Shown here one piece after another: positions 36,526-44,893 of a stretch of DNA of 64,000 nt. The stretch comes from Parahoeflea olei (lineage in GTDB: Bacteria; Pseudomonadota; Alphaproteobacteria; Rhizobiales; Rhizobiaceae). The translations under genes were made by a program, and so were the position numbers. The notes under the pieces were generated by a model. It made no database searches, was not told the DNA's origin, and saw nothing but the letters and a program-made list of their open reading frames with translations. The stretch is taken from NCBI RefSeq assembly GCF_001703635.1, contig NZ_LQZT01000023.1, forward strand, positions 308,739-372,738, written 5' to 3'. Every line of letters begins with the position of its first letter. Positions within the stretch are counted from its first letter, which is position 1.

Positions 36526-37541
36526 ATGGCGCAGCGCATTCAAGATTTTGGCCAGGTGCCTGCCGCGCTCAGGGGCGGTGTCGTCGCCATCGGCAATTTT
36601 GACGGCGTCCATCGCGGGCACCAGCAGGTGCTGTCGGAAGCCGTGGACCTGTCGGTGCGGCACGGGCTGTGCGCAAGCGCGCTCACCTTCGAGCCGCATC
36701 CGCGCACGGTGTTTGCCCGCGACACGCCGGTCTTCCGCCTGACGCCGGCGCCGCTCAAGGCGCGCCTTCTCGACCTGATGCGGTTCGATGCCGTGTTCGA
36801 GCAGCAGTTCGACCGCGATTTCGCCTCCCGTTCGGCGAACAATTTTGTCACAGACATCCTGGTCGGCCGGCTCGGCGTGGCCCATGTGGTCACCGGCTAT
36901 GACTTCCATTTCGGCAAGGGCCGGCAGGGCGATCCCGATTTCCTGATCGACGCCGGCAAGCGTTTCGGCTTCGGCGTGACGCTGGTCGAGGCCTACCGCG
37001 ACGAGGGCGGCGAGGTGGTGTCGTCGAGCCGCATCCGCGAGGCGCTGTCGAAGGGCGATATCGGCACGGCCAATGGCCTGCTGGGTTACCGCTATGCGGT
37101 CAGTGCCGAGGTGACGCACGGCAAGAAGCTCGGCCGCAGCCTCGGCTACCCGACCGCCAACATGGCGCTGCCGCCCGAGACCGCGCTGGTTCCGGGAGTC
37201 TATGCGGTGCGCTTCCGTCGTGCCGACGGACGGTGCGCTTTCGTCGTGCCGACGGACGGTTTTATGACGGCGTGGCGAGTTTCGGCCGTCGCCCGACCGT
37301 TGAGCAGGAGGGCGCGGACCTGCTGCTCGAAACCTTCGTGTTCGACTTTTCAGGCGATCTTTACGGCGAAACCTGCACCGTATCCTTCGTCTCCCGGCTC
37401 CGGGGCGAGGAGAAATTCGACGGGCTCGACCCGCTCGTGGCACAGATGAAGCGCGACGAGGCCGAAGCCCGCGCGGTGCTGGCCGCGCTCACGCCGCTGT
37501 CGCCGCTCGACGGCGCCATGACATTCGGGACCGGCGGGTGA
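36526..37541 (+). pseudogene. ribF: ribF, riboflavin kinase/FAD synthetase, frame broken by a 26-bp duplication
   Basis: RibF phosphorylates riboflavin to FMN and adenylates it to FAD, both essential. The FAD-synthetase half is intact (AIGNFDGVHRGHQ with the HxGH-type nucleotidyltransferase motif; TGYDFHFGKGRQGD; VSSSRIREALSKGD), and the kinase domain begins with GKKLGRSLGYPTANM. At 37205-37260 a 26-bp sequence is repeated in tandem with one C-to-T difference. Since 26 is not a multiple of three, the frame shifts and the first reading frame runs to 37449 as unrelated sequence. The true C terminus (RFYDGVASFGRRPTVEQEGA through LDPLVAQMKRDEAEARAVL) continues in the +2 frame to 37541. Removing one copy restores a normal RibF of about 330 aa. 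Either a sequencing or assembly error, a real mutation, or an unusual expression mechanism. Confidence 0.8.
37205..37260 (+). repeat. 26-bp imperfect tandem duplication inside ribF
   Basis: The unit at 37205-37230 is repeated at 37231-37256, with matching continuing to 37260. The only difference is C37215 against T37241. The duplicated part encodes VRFRRADGR, at the start of a conserved kinase-domain strand. Confidence 0.95.
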
Positions 37542-38269
37542 CCGGTTCGGTGACCCGTTCCGGGGCGCGCCGCATCCTCATCACCGGCGGCACTTCCGGT
37601 CTTGGCTTGGCTGTCGCGAAGAAACTCGCGAGGCATCACAAGCTCCTGCTGTCGGGCCGCAAATCCCAGATCGAGATGGCAGGTGCGCTCCCGCGCGGCG
37701 CCGGCTACATCGTCGCCGACCAGCGCGATCCGGAACGGTCGACCGAAGTCCTTCTCCGCGGCATCCGTGATTTCGGCTGGGACAGCCTCGACAATGCTGT
37801 GCTCAATGCGGGTGTCGGTTTCGCGCCGGCCGATGGCCTCGACGGCCCGGAGGCGATCCGCGAGACCCTGGATGTCAACCTGGTGGCGGCGATGCTGCAG
37901 GCGCAGGCGCTGTTCCCGCTGCTTGCGAAATCCCGCGGAACGCTGACCTTCATCGGCTCGGTCGCCCACACGGGATCGGCCACGTTTCCCGCCTATGCGG
38001 CGTCGAAGGCCGGGCTGCACGGGCTCGCCCGCTCGCTCCGCTCGGAATGGGGCGGACGGGTATCGGTTCAGGTGCTGCATCCCGGCCCGACCAAGACCGA
38101 CATGCATGCCAAGGCCGGCCATGATCCGGGGCGGATGCGGGCGCTGTTTCTCGAGCCGGGGGACGTGGCGGCGATGATGGCCTCGGCGATCGCCTCCCGC
38201 CGCTCGCCGGTCACGCTGTCCTGGTTGCGCTATCTTTCTGGCGGCGCCTATCTGGGACGGCGGCTGTGA
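37538..38269 (+). CDS. Short-chain dehydrogenase/reductase (SDR)
   Basis: A 243-aa Rossmann-fold oxidoreductase. It has the glycine-rich cofactor loop TGGTSGLG near the N terminus, an NAG motif (NAVLNAGVGF) and the catalytic YxxxK as AYAASKAGLHGLARSL. The start is GTG overlapping the ribF stop (GTGA), so it would be coupled to translation of the true ribF C terminus. It overlaps the next SDR gene in the same way. The substrate is unknown; the paired SDR suggests two steps of one pathway or a heteromer. Confidence 0.85.
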   Translation: MTGSVTRSGARRILITGGTSGLGLAVAKKLARHHKLLLSGRKSQIEMAGALPRGAGYIVADQRDPERSTEVLLRGIRDFGWDSLDNAVLNAGVGFAPADGLDGPEAIRETLDVNLVAAMLQAQALFPLLAKSRGTLTFIGSVAHTGSATFPAYAASKAGLHGLARSLRSEWGGRVSVQVLHPGPTKTDMHAKAGHDPGRMRALFLEPGDVAAMMASAIASRRSPVTLSWLRYLSGGAYLGRRL

Positions 38270-39042
38270 GCGCGGGGCAGGGCCATGCGGCCGGACGCAA
38301 ACCCGGCCGCGCGCTGGTGACCGGCGGCGCCCACGGCCTCGGCGCGGCCTTCGTGCGGCGCCTGCTCGCCGAGGGCTGCGAGGTTACCGTGCTCGACAAG
38401 GACCCCGCCGGCATCGACACCGCACAGGTGGACTTCATCCGATGCGACCTGGCAAGCCGCGAAAGCCTCGATCGCACCCTGCCGGACCTCGTCACCGCTG
38501 GGCCCTACGATCTCGTCATCCTCAATGCCGGCATCAACGCCACCGGGCGCTTCGAGGATATTTCGGCCGAAGCCCATCTCGAGATCCTGCGCGTCAATGC
38601 CGAGGCGCCGATGGTGATCGCGTCCCGCCTGCTCGGAACGGGTGCCTTCACGCCGTCGGCGACGCTGGGCTTCGTCTCCTCGCTGTCGCATTTCACCGGC
38701 TATCCCGGTGGTGCAAGCTATGCCGCCTCCAAGGACGTGCTGGCGGTCCATGCGAAAGGCCTGCGCGCTGTGGCGGCGCGGAAGGGCGTGGGCATCACGG
38801 TGGCCTTTCCCGGTCCGCTGCGCACCGCCCATGCCGAGCGCCACGCGCCCAAGGGCGCCGACGCAAGCCGGCGCATGGACCCGGACCTGGCCGCAATCCA
38901 GATCCTCGCGGACATGCTGTCGGGGCGAAAGACCTCTGTTCCAGGGCGCGCCACGCACGCCTTTGCCATTGCCGGCCGGCTCATGCCGCGAACGGTCACG
39001 GCCCTGATGCGGCGACTGATCTACCGGCGGCTGGTGTGTTAG
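38266..39042 (+). CDS. Short-chain dehydrogenase/reductase (SDR), second of a coupled pair
   Basis: A 258-aa SDR. Cofactor loop TGGAHGLG, then LDKDPAGID, whose acidic residue after strand 2 favours NAD over NADP. NAG motif is ILNAGINATG, Ser of the active site is in FVSSLSHFTG, and YxxxK is in YAASKDVLAVHAKGL. The start is GTG overlapping the previous stop by four bases. The C-terminal part (RLMPRTVTALMRRLIYRRL) is basic and hydrophobic, which may associate it with the membrane. Converges on the RES toxin gene 33 nt away. Confidence 0.85.
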   Translation: MSAGQGHAAGRKPGRALVTGGAHGLGAAFVRRLLAEGCEVTVLDKDPAGIDTAQVDFIRCDLASRESLDRTLPDLVTAGPYDLVILNAGINATGRFEDISAEAHLEILRVNAEAPMVIASRLLGTGAFTPSATLGFVSSLSHFTGYPGGASYAASKDVLAVHAKGLRAVAARKGVGITVAFPGPLRTAHAERHAPKGADASRRMDPDLAAIQILADMLSGRKTSVPGRATHAFAIAGRLMPRTVTALMRRLIYRRLVC

Positions 39043-39075
39043 ATCTTCAGTTCTCGCTGCGCCGGCGCCAAACGC

Positions 39076-39699
39076 TTATCGAAGCAGTCGGGAATCGAAG
39101 GGATACTCAATGGTCTCGGCGATGGCGATGTCCGCGCAGTCGGGATGAAGCGGATTGATGAGGTAGTTCCAGGCCGCGGGCATGACAGCCGAGCGCACCC
39201 GGATCAAGGGGAACCGACGGTCCTGCAGCAGCGCCGTGCCGATGGCTTGCGAAACATCGAGAGCGATCGACGGCGCATTCATGATCCCGGATATCCATTG
39301 CGCATCATTTCGGGAAAGAGGGGACGTCCGCTTGCTTGAGAAGGCGCGGAAATATCCGTCGATGGTCGCGCGGGAAACGCCGGGATTGGCTGCAATTGCG
39401 TTTGCAGAATAGCCTCGAGCTATCTGTTCAAGAACGGTTGTCTCGGTTTGGCTTAATTCCAACCGCGAGGCTGCGGTGTCATTGAAGACCTCGATGCGAT
39501 CGGGGCACTCGATGCCGAGAAGCTGGAAATTTGGCGGAATGCGGGATTTGTCCATGTGGACGAGGATTTCCAGAAGCGCAGTTGATGGATGATCGCAGCA
39601 GTAGACGACCGGGTTCCCCTTCTGGTGCCAGCGTCCGTCAACGACCAGTCCGCCGCGTCCGGAGAGATCGGCATGGCTGGATATGCGCCACAGCCTCAT
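39076..39699 (-). CDS. RES-family NAD+-degrading toxin with an internal LuxR-like helix-turn-helix
   Basis: A 207-aa protein. N-terminal RES segments: MRLWRISSHADLSGRGG, VDGRWHQKGNPVVY (R23) and STALLEILVH (E44). The C-terminal part is also RES: SQAIGTALLQDRRFPLIRV, RSAVMPAAWNYLINPLHPD (S170). RES toxins (MbcT/ParT type) deplete NAD+. Between them, residues 74-147 contain LSQTETTVLEQIARGY, then SANAIAANPGVSRATIDGY, which fit the LuxR/GerE helix-turn-helix pattern (residues 82-124, positions 39328-39456). Ordinary RES proteins are about 150-160 aa and have a short loop there. The start ATG follows the antitoxin stop by three bases, so translation is coupled. Confidence 0.85.
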   Translation of the reverse strand: MRLWRISSHADLSGRGGLVVDGRWHQKGNPVVYCCDHPSTALLEILVHMDKSRIPPNFQLLGIECPDRIEVFNDTAASRLELSQTETTVLEQIARGYSANAIAANPGVSRATIDGYFRAFSSKRTSPLSRNDAQWISGIMNAPSIALDVSQAIGTALLQDRRFPLIRVRSAVMPAAWNYLINPLHPDCADIAIAETIEYPFDSRLLR

Positions 39700-39702
39700 G
39701 GC

Positions 39703-40116
39703 TTAGAGGAAAATGCCATGTTCGATCCGCAACAACTCGTCCTCCACCAGACGCGCTCCAGTTTCGGATTCGAGCAGGGCGATGGGCACCACACCGTTTA
39801 ACGCCGGGCACGCATCCCTGAGCCAGCCTTCTGCCCGGCCCCAATCCCCGAAAATACGGTTGGCGGTTTCGCAGATCCGGATGACCCGGCGCAGGCTGTC
39901 GCTCTCGGTCAGGGTCAGTGGTTCATTGTTGGCCGCGCGCCTTGCCAGTGTTCGCCTTGGCGCCACCAGACGATAAATTTCGTCCCTTGTGAAGCCGAAA
40001 GCCTCAAGCTGGTCAACCGACCTGGCCTCAAGACGGGCAGTCTGATCGGGGGCTGCCTGATGAAGCAGTTCGGAGATGTCCGGGTGATCGGTCAGCTTCG
40101 GAAGTGCGCTTGTCAT
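39703..40116 (-). CDS. Xre/MbcA/ParS-type antitoxin (DUF2384)
   Basis: About 137 aa. The middle holds a short helix-turn-helix (DQLEAFGFTRDEIYRLVAP with RRTLARRA) and the C-terminal part is the toxin-binding DUF2384 domain: RIFGDWGRAEGWLRDACPAL, GVVPIALLESETGARLVED and ELLRIEHG. These antitoxins neutralise RES toxins and repress their own operon. The start is the ATG at 40116 with GGGAG six bases before it; the ATG two codons upstream touches that site. Much longer upstream in-frame starts are unlikely because they add residues with no family resemblance. Confidence 0.87.
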   Translation of the reverse strand: MTSALPKLTDHPDISELLHQAAPDQTARLEARSVDQLEAFGFTRDEIYRLVAPRRTLARRAANNEPLTLTESDSLRRVIRICETANRIFGDWGRAEGWLRDACPALNGVVPIALLESETGARLVEDELLRIEHGIFL

Positions 40117-40394
40117 TGTCATCTCCCTGCCATTTGCGCAAGATTTTACGCGCATGTGGCCAAAACCGCAAGCGAATGCAAATGATGCTTTATTCCTGAA
40201 CGCCATGTTGCTAAAAGCCGCGCCATGAAAACCATTCGTTTTATCGGTCCGCGAATTATTGGCCCGGCCTTCTGCGCAGCTTGAAACAAAGCGCGGGAAG
40301 GTCCGGGATCTGCGCTGTGCCTGAACGAACCGGCCGGCTTCCAGAATGATATTTCTCGACATGCCGTCGTCCTGGCGGCCAAGACACTGGTAAA

Positions 40395-43300
40395 ATGATG
40401 ACCGACACCACCGAAACCCTCGACTATTCCAAGACCCTCTACCTGCCCGAGACCGATTTCCCGATGCGCGGCGGGTTGCCGCAGAAGGAGCCGGAGCTGG
40501 TCAAGCGCTGGCAGGAGATGCGGCTTTACGACAAGCTGCGCGCATCCGCCGCCGGCCGGCCGAAATATGTGCTGCATGACGGCCCGCCCTATGCCAACGG
40601 CAACATCCATATCGGCCACGCGCTCAACAAGATCCTGAAGGACGTGATCACCCGCTCGTTCCAGATGCGCGGCTTCGATTCGAATTATGTGCCGGGCTGG
40701 GACTGCCACGGCCTGCCGATCGAGTGGAAGATCGAGGAAGAAAACTACCGCTCCAAGGGCAAGGAAAAGCCCGACCTGAAGGAGCCGGCGGCGATGCTCG
40801 AATTCCGCAGGGAATGCCGCGCCTATGCCGAGCACTGGGTCTCGGTGCAGTCCGGCGAATTCAAGCGGCTCGGCATCGAGGGCGATTTCGACAAGCCCTA
40901 CAAGACCATGGATTTCCACGCCGAGGCGCGGATTGCCGGCGAACTCTTGAAGATCGCCAAGACGGGCCAGCTCTACCGCGGCTCCAAGCCGATCATGTGG
41001 TCGGTGGTCGAACGCACAGCGCTCGCCGAGGCCGAGGTCGAGTACCAGCCCTACGAGAGCGACACGATCTGGGTGAAGTTTCCTGTCCATGTTCAATTGA
41101 CCGGAGGAGCAATTAGCGTGGCTCCCGGGAGCAAGGAGCTGGCAGATCATTTTGAGAATACGATCCAAATAGGCCTACGCGCTCCAACCCATTTGATCGG
41201 TGCCTCCGTCGTCATCTGGACCACCACGCCCTGGACGATCCCCGGCAACCGTGCGATCTCGTTCTCCAACCGCATCGCCTATGGCCTCTATGAAGTCACG
41301 GCCGCGGAGAACGATTTCGGTCCGCAGCCGAGCGAGAAGCTGATCTTCGCCGATGCGCTCGCCGAAGAGTGCTTCGCCAAGGCCAAGCTCGCGTTCAGGC
41401 GTCTGCGCGATGTCTCGGCCGACGACCTCGCCGCCATCACCTGCGCCCACCCGCTGAAAGGCCTCGGCGGCGGTTACGAGTTTCCCGTGCCGCTGATCGC
41501 CGGTGATCATGTCACCGACGATGCCGGTACCGGTTTCGTGCACACCGCGCCCGGTCACGGCCGCGAGGACTTCGAGGCCTGGATGGATGCGGCGCGCGAT
41601 CTCGAAGCGCGTGGCATCTCGGCTGCGATCCCGTTCACCGTCGACGACGCCGGCTACTACACCAAGGACGCGCCGGGCCTCGGGCCGGACCGCGAAGGCG
41701 GGCCTGCGCGCGTGATCGACGACAAGGGCAAGAAGGGGGACGCCAACCAGGCCGTCATCACCGCCCTGATCGAGGCCGGCAACCTGTTTGCCCGCGGCCG
41801 GCTCAAGCACGACTATCCGCATTCCTGGCGCTCGAAGAAGCCGATCATCTTCCGCAACACGCCGCAGTGGTTCGTCTACATGGACAAGGACTTCGGCGAC
41901 GGCTCGACGCTGCGCAGCCGCGCGCTGAAGGCCATCGACGAGACCCGCTTCGTGCCGGCCTCCGGCCAGAACCGCTTGCGCGGCATGATCGAGGACCGGC
42001 CCGACTGGGTGCTTTCGCGCCAGCGCGCCTGGGGCGTGCCGATCGCCGTCTTCGCCGATGTCGACGGCAACGTGCTCGTCGACGAGGCGGTCAACGCCCG
42101 CATCCTCGAAGCCTTCGAGGCCGAAGGCGCGGACGCCTGGTTTGCCGAAGGCGCGCGCGCGCGCTTTCTGGGCGATCTCGCGAGCGATCCGAAATGGATC
42201 CAGGTCACCGACATTCTCGATGTCTGGTTCGATTCGGGCTCGACCCATGCGTTCACGCTCGAGGACCGGCCGGATCTGAAATGGCCGGCCGACGTCTATC
42301 TCGAAGGCTCGGACCAGCATCGCGGCTGGTTCCATTCCTCGCTGCTCGAAAGCTGCGCCACCCGTGGCCGCGCGCCCTACGACGCCGTCATCACCCATGG
42401 CTTCACCATGGCGGAGGACGGGCGCAAGATGTCGAAGTCGCTGAACAACCAGGTGTTCCCGCAGGACGTGATGAAGGAATCGGGCGCCGATATCCTGCGT
42501 CTGTGGGTGATGAACACGGACTACTGGGAAGACCAGCGTCTTGGCCAGACCGTGATCAAGACCAGCATCGACGCCTACCGCAAGCTGCGCAACACGGTGC
42601 GCTGGATGCTCGGCACGCTGGCCCATGACGCGGGCGACGAAATCGCTGCGGCCGACATGCCCGAGCTCGAGCGGCTGATGCTGCACCGGCTGGCCGAACT
42701 CGACAAGCTGGTGCGCGACGGCTACGACGCCTTCGATTTCAAGCGGATCGCCCGTGCGCTCACCGATTTCTCCAATATCGAGCTGTCGGCCTTCTATTTC
42801 GACATCCGCAAGGACGCGCTCTACTGCGATGCGCCGTCGAGCCTGCGCCGCCGCGCAGCGCTGCAGGTGATCGGCAAGATCTTCGATTGCCTCGTGACCT
42901 GGCTCGCGCCGATGCTGCCCTTCACCATGGAAGAGGCCTGGCTGTCGCGCAATCCGGATGCCGAATCGGTGCATCTCGAACAGTTCCCCGCCGTGCCGGC
43001 CGAATGGCGCGACGACGCGCTGGCGGCCAAGTGGAAGAAGATCCGCACGGTCCGCCGCGTGGTCTCGGGCGCGCTCGAGATCGAACGTCGCGAAAAGCGC
43101 ATCGGCTCCTCGCTCGAGGCGGCCCCGGTGGTTCACATCACCGATCCGGCGCTGGTCGAGGCCGTCGGCGGCACCGATTTCGCCGAGGTCTGCATCACCT
43201 CCGGAATGCGGGTGGAAACCACCGCCGGCCCCGAGGATGCCTTCCGCATCGACGAGATTGGCGCGGTGGCGGTGGTTCCGGCGCTGGCAAGCGGGAAGAA

Positions 43301-43415
43301 ATGCGCCCGGTCCTGGCGGATCACCGACGATGTCGGCTCCGATCTGGAGTTTCCGGAGGTCTCGGCCCGCGATGCCGCCGCCCTGCGCGAACTCAAGGCG
43401 CTCGGCCGGATCTAG
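40395..43415 (+). CDS. ileS: Isoleucyl-tRNA synthetase with a short atypical patch
   Basis: IleS charges tRNA-Ile and edits misactivated valine. The 1006-aa class I enzyme has the HIGH motif at residues 72-75 (in [17 protein letters not shown]) and KMSKS at about 678-682 ([12 protein letters not shown]). The editing domain CP1 begins near [15 protein letters not shown]. Just before it, residues about 229-270 (41080-41205) use codons unlike the rest (CAA, TTG, GGA, GCA, ATT, ATA, CTA, CCA). Two tandem ATGs open the gene. The upstream 278 nt are shared with the divergent antitoxin; I see no T-box. Confidence 0.96.
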   Translation: MMTDTTETLDYSKTLYLPETDFPMRGGLPQKEPELVKRWQEMRLYDKLRASAAGRPKYVLHDGPPYANGNIHIGHALNKILKDVITRSFQMRGFDSNYVPGWDCHGLPIEWKIEEENYRSKGKEKPDLKEPAAMLEFRRECRAYAEHWVSVQSGEFKRLGIEGDFDKPYKTMDFHAEARIAGELLKIAKTGQLYRGSKPIMWSVVERTALAEAEVEYQPYESDTIWVKFPVHVQLTGGAISVAPGSKELADHFENTIQIGLRAPTHLIGASVVIWTTTPWTIPGNRAISFSNRIAYGLYEVTAAENDFGPQPSEKLIFADALAEECFAKAKLAFRRLRDVSADDLAAITCAHPLKGLGGGYEFPVPLIAGDHVTDDAGTGFVHTAPGHGREDFEAWMDAARDLEARGISAAIPFTVDDAGYYTKDAPGLGPDREGGPARVIDDKGKKGDANQAVITALIEAGNLFARGRLKHDYPHSWRSKKPIIFRNTPQWFVYMDKDFGDGSTLRSRALKAIDETRFVPASGQNRLRGMIEDRPDWVLSRQRAWGVPIAVFADVDGNVLVDEAVNARILEAFEAEGADAWFAEGARARFLGDLASDPKWIQVTDILDVWFDSGSTHAFTLEDRPDLKWPADVYLEGSDQHRGWFHSSLLESCATRGRAPYDAVITHGFTMAEDGRKMSKSLNNQVFPQDVMKESGADILRLWVMNTDYWEDQRLGQTVIKTSIDAYRKLRNTVRWMLGTLAHDAGDEIAAADMPELERLMLHRLAELDKLVRDGYDAFDFKRIARALTDFSNIELSAFYFDIRKDALYCDAPSSLRRRAALQVIGKIFDCLVTWLAPMLPFTMEEAWLSRNPDAESVHLEQFPAVPAEWRDDALAAKWKKIRTVRRVVSGALEIERREKRIGSSLEAAPVVHITDPALVEAVGGTDFAEVCITSGMRVETTAGPEDAFRIDEIGAVAVVPALASGKKCARSWRITDDVGSDLEFPEVSARDAAALRELKALGRI

Positions 43416-43417
43416 CG

Positions 43418-43437
43418 GGCAGGGGGATAACCCTGCC
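43418..43437 (+). terminator. Hairpin just after ileS
   Basis: GGCAGGG (43418-43424) pairs with CCCTGCC (43431-43437) around GGATAA, three nt after the ileS stop. There is only a short TT after the stem. Confidence 0.5.
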
Positions 43438-43455
43438 TTGTGCCGGCGAATTTTG

Positions 43456-43487
43456 CCGGGTCAATTGCTCTTGTGCAGTTGATCCGG
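43456..43487 (+). repeat. Second, longer hairpin after ileS
   Basis: CCGGGTCAATTGC (43456-43468) pairs with GCAGTTGATCCGG (43475-43487) over 13 positions with two G-U pairs and a six-base loop, followed by TAAAACCC. It may be the ileS terminator or part of the leader of the lipoprotein gene. Confidence 0.55.
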
Positions 43488-43572
43488 TAAAACCCTGCCT
43501 GAAAAAGGCCGGATTGTACGGCGACAAGCGCTGTGAATCGTTAAACCGACTGTCTGAGACGGGATCGACTGC

Positions 43573-44241
43573 ATGACAATGAAGACAGAGTATCGCGCCG
43601 GCGTGACCATTGGCGCACTCATTGCGGCAAGCGTGACGCTGTCCGGCTGCCTGGGGCCGACCTACGGCACCGACAAGTCGTCGACCGAGCAGTTGTTTGA
43701 CGATCTGGGCAGCATCGCCTCGCTCGGCGGCAGCGACAAGGCCGCCGGCATCGAGTACAAGCCGCGTCCGGCGATCGTCAAACCCGCCGATACCGCAAAC
43801 CTTCCCGCGCCGCAGCCCAGTGTCGTCGAAAACAACCCGGCCTGGGTGGAATCGCCCGAGGAAACCCGCAAGCGGTTGGTGGCCGAGGCCGATGCCAACG
43901 GCTCCGGCAGCACCTTCTCGTCGCCGCTCGCCCGGCGCACGAGCACCGGCTACGGCCGCACGGGCCCGACCGGCGGAGGCGCGGCAGACGGTCCGCCGAC
44001 GCCGATGCAGACGCTGAACACCACCAAGCAGAGCCAGGCCTTCAAGGAAGGGCGCAAGATCCAGCAGGGCGCCTATTCCGACCGCCGCCGCTATCTTTCC
44101 GATCCGCCGCTGACCTATCGCCAGCCTGCCGAGACCGCGCCGGTGGGCGATCTGGGCGAACCGGAGAAGGTCAAGGAGCGGCGTCGCTTGGCCGAGGCAA
44201 AGAAGGCCAATTCCGGCAGCCGCAGCTGGTGGCCCTGGTAA
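43573..44241 (+). CDS. Lipoprotein of unknown function
   Basis: A 222-aa protein with a lipoprotein signal: IGALIAASVTLSGC, where the cysteine after TLSG is residue 26, fits the lipobox. The mature part is rich in Pro, Gly and Ser (low complexity), with a short conserved-looking segment PAWVESPEETRKRLVAEAD, and ends SRSWWPW. Such lipoproteins occur downstream of ileS in other rhizobia, from memory. The ATG at 43579 is an alternative start. It converges on tadA. Confidence 0.78.
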   Translation: MTMKTEYRAGVTIGALIAASVTLSGCLGPTYGTDKSSTEQLFDDLGSIASLGGSDKAAGIEYKPRPAIVKPADTANLPAPQPSVVENNPAWVESPEETRKRLVAEADANGSGSTFSSPLARRTSTGYGRTGPTGGGAADGPPTPMQTLNTTKQSQAFKEGRKIQQGAYSDRRRYLSDPPLTYRQPAETAPVGDLGEPEKVKERRRLAEAKKANSGSRSWWPW

Positions 44242-44257
44242 GCCACTCGGCGTCCCG

Positions 44258-44704
44258 TCACCGGCGGTCCCTGAAGAAGTCCTTGAGCAGCCGCATCGCA
44301 TCGCCTTCGGCCAGGCCCGGATAGACATCCGGGCCGTGGTGGCAGGTGGGCTGGTTGAAAAAGCGCACGCCGCTCGTCACCGCGCCGCCTTTCTCGTCTT
44401 CCGCGCCGAAATAGAGCCGCCGCAGCCGCGCAAACGAAATCGCGGCGGCGCACATGGTGCAGGGTTCGAGCGTGACATAGAGATCGGCGCCGGTCAGCCG
44501 TTCGCTGCCGAGGCGGGCGGCGGCGTTGCGGATCGCCAGCACCTCGGCATGGGCGGTGACGTCGTTGAGCTCCCGGGTCCGGTTGCCGGCCCGCGCCAGC
44601 ACCGCGCCGTCGCGCACGATCACCGCGCCCACCGGCACTTCGCCGCGGTCTGCCGCGGCGCGGGCTTCCTCGAGCGCGAGCTCCATATACCCCTTGCCGA
44701 TCAT
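44258..44704 (-). CDS. tadA: tRNA-specific adenosine deaminase TadA
   Basis: TadA converts adenosine 34 to inosine in tRNA-Arg(ACG). The 148-aa protein has the zinc sites AHAEVLAIRNAA (with the catalytic Glu) and EPCTMCAAAISFARL, plus GEVPVGAVIVRDG, typical of the family. The start at 44704 is chosen for length; 44686 (ATGGAGCTCGCG) is also plausible, since AAGGGG lies three nt upstream. The reading frame extends far upstream but is not supported. It is divergent from the rluB-like gene. Confidence 0.93.
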   Translation of the reverse strand: MIGKGYMELALEEARAAADRGEVPVGAVIVRDGAVLARAGNRTRELNDVTAHAEVLAIRNAAARLGSERLTGADLYVTLEPCTMCAAAISFARLRRLYFGAEDEKGGAVTSGVRFFNQPTCHHGPDVYPGLAEGDAMRLLKDFFRDRR

Positions 44705-44893
44705 GAAACGTCCGGACAGTTGACGAGCACCGATGAAACCCCTTAACCCGGCCCGCCCAACCTGATAGAGAGCCATGGAATGGCCCTGTCGGATCAGACG
44801 GGTCCGACCAGGCGACTGCGAAACCGAACCTATCAGCAGCCATGGCGCGTCCGTGACGACGCGGTTACCGCTGTGAAGGCAGGCAAACAACAA

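Noticed and set aside
37205..37541. A separate start (GTG 37233) giving an independent riboflavin kinase protein
   Set aside because: It would lack the first half of the kinase domain, including GKKLGRSLGYPTANM, so it cannot be a functional stand-alone kinase.
39703..40362. A longer antitoxin starting at 40362
   Set aside because: The added 82 residues resemble no antitoxin, and GGGAG at the right distance supports the ATG at 40116.
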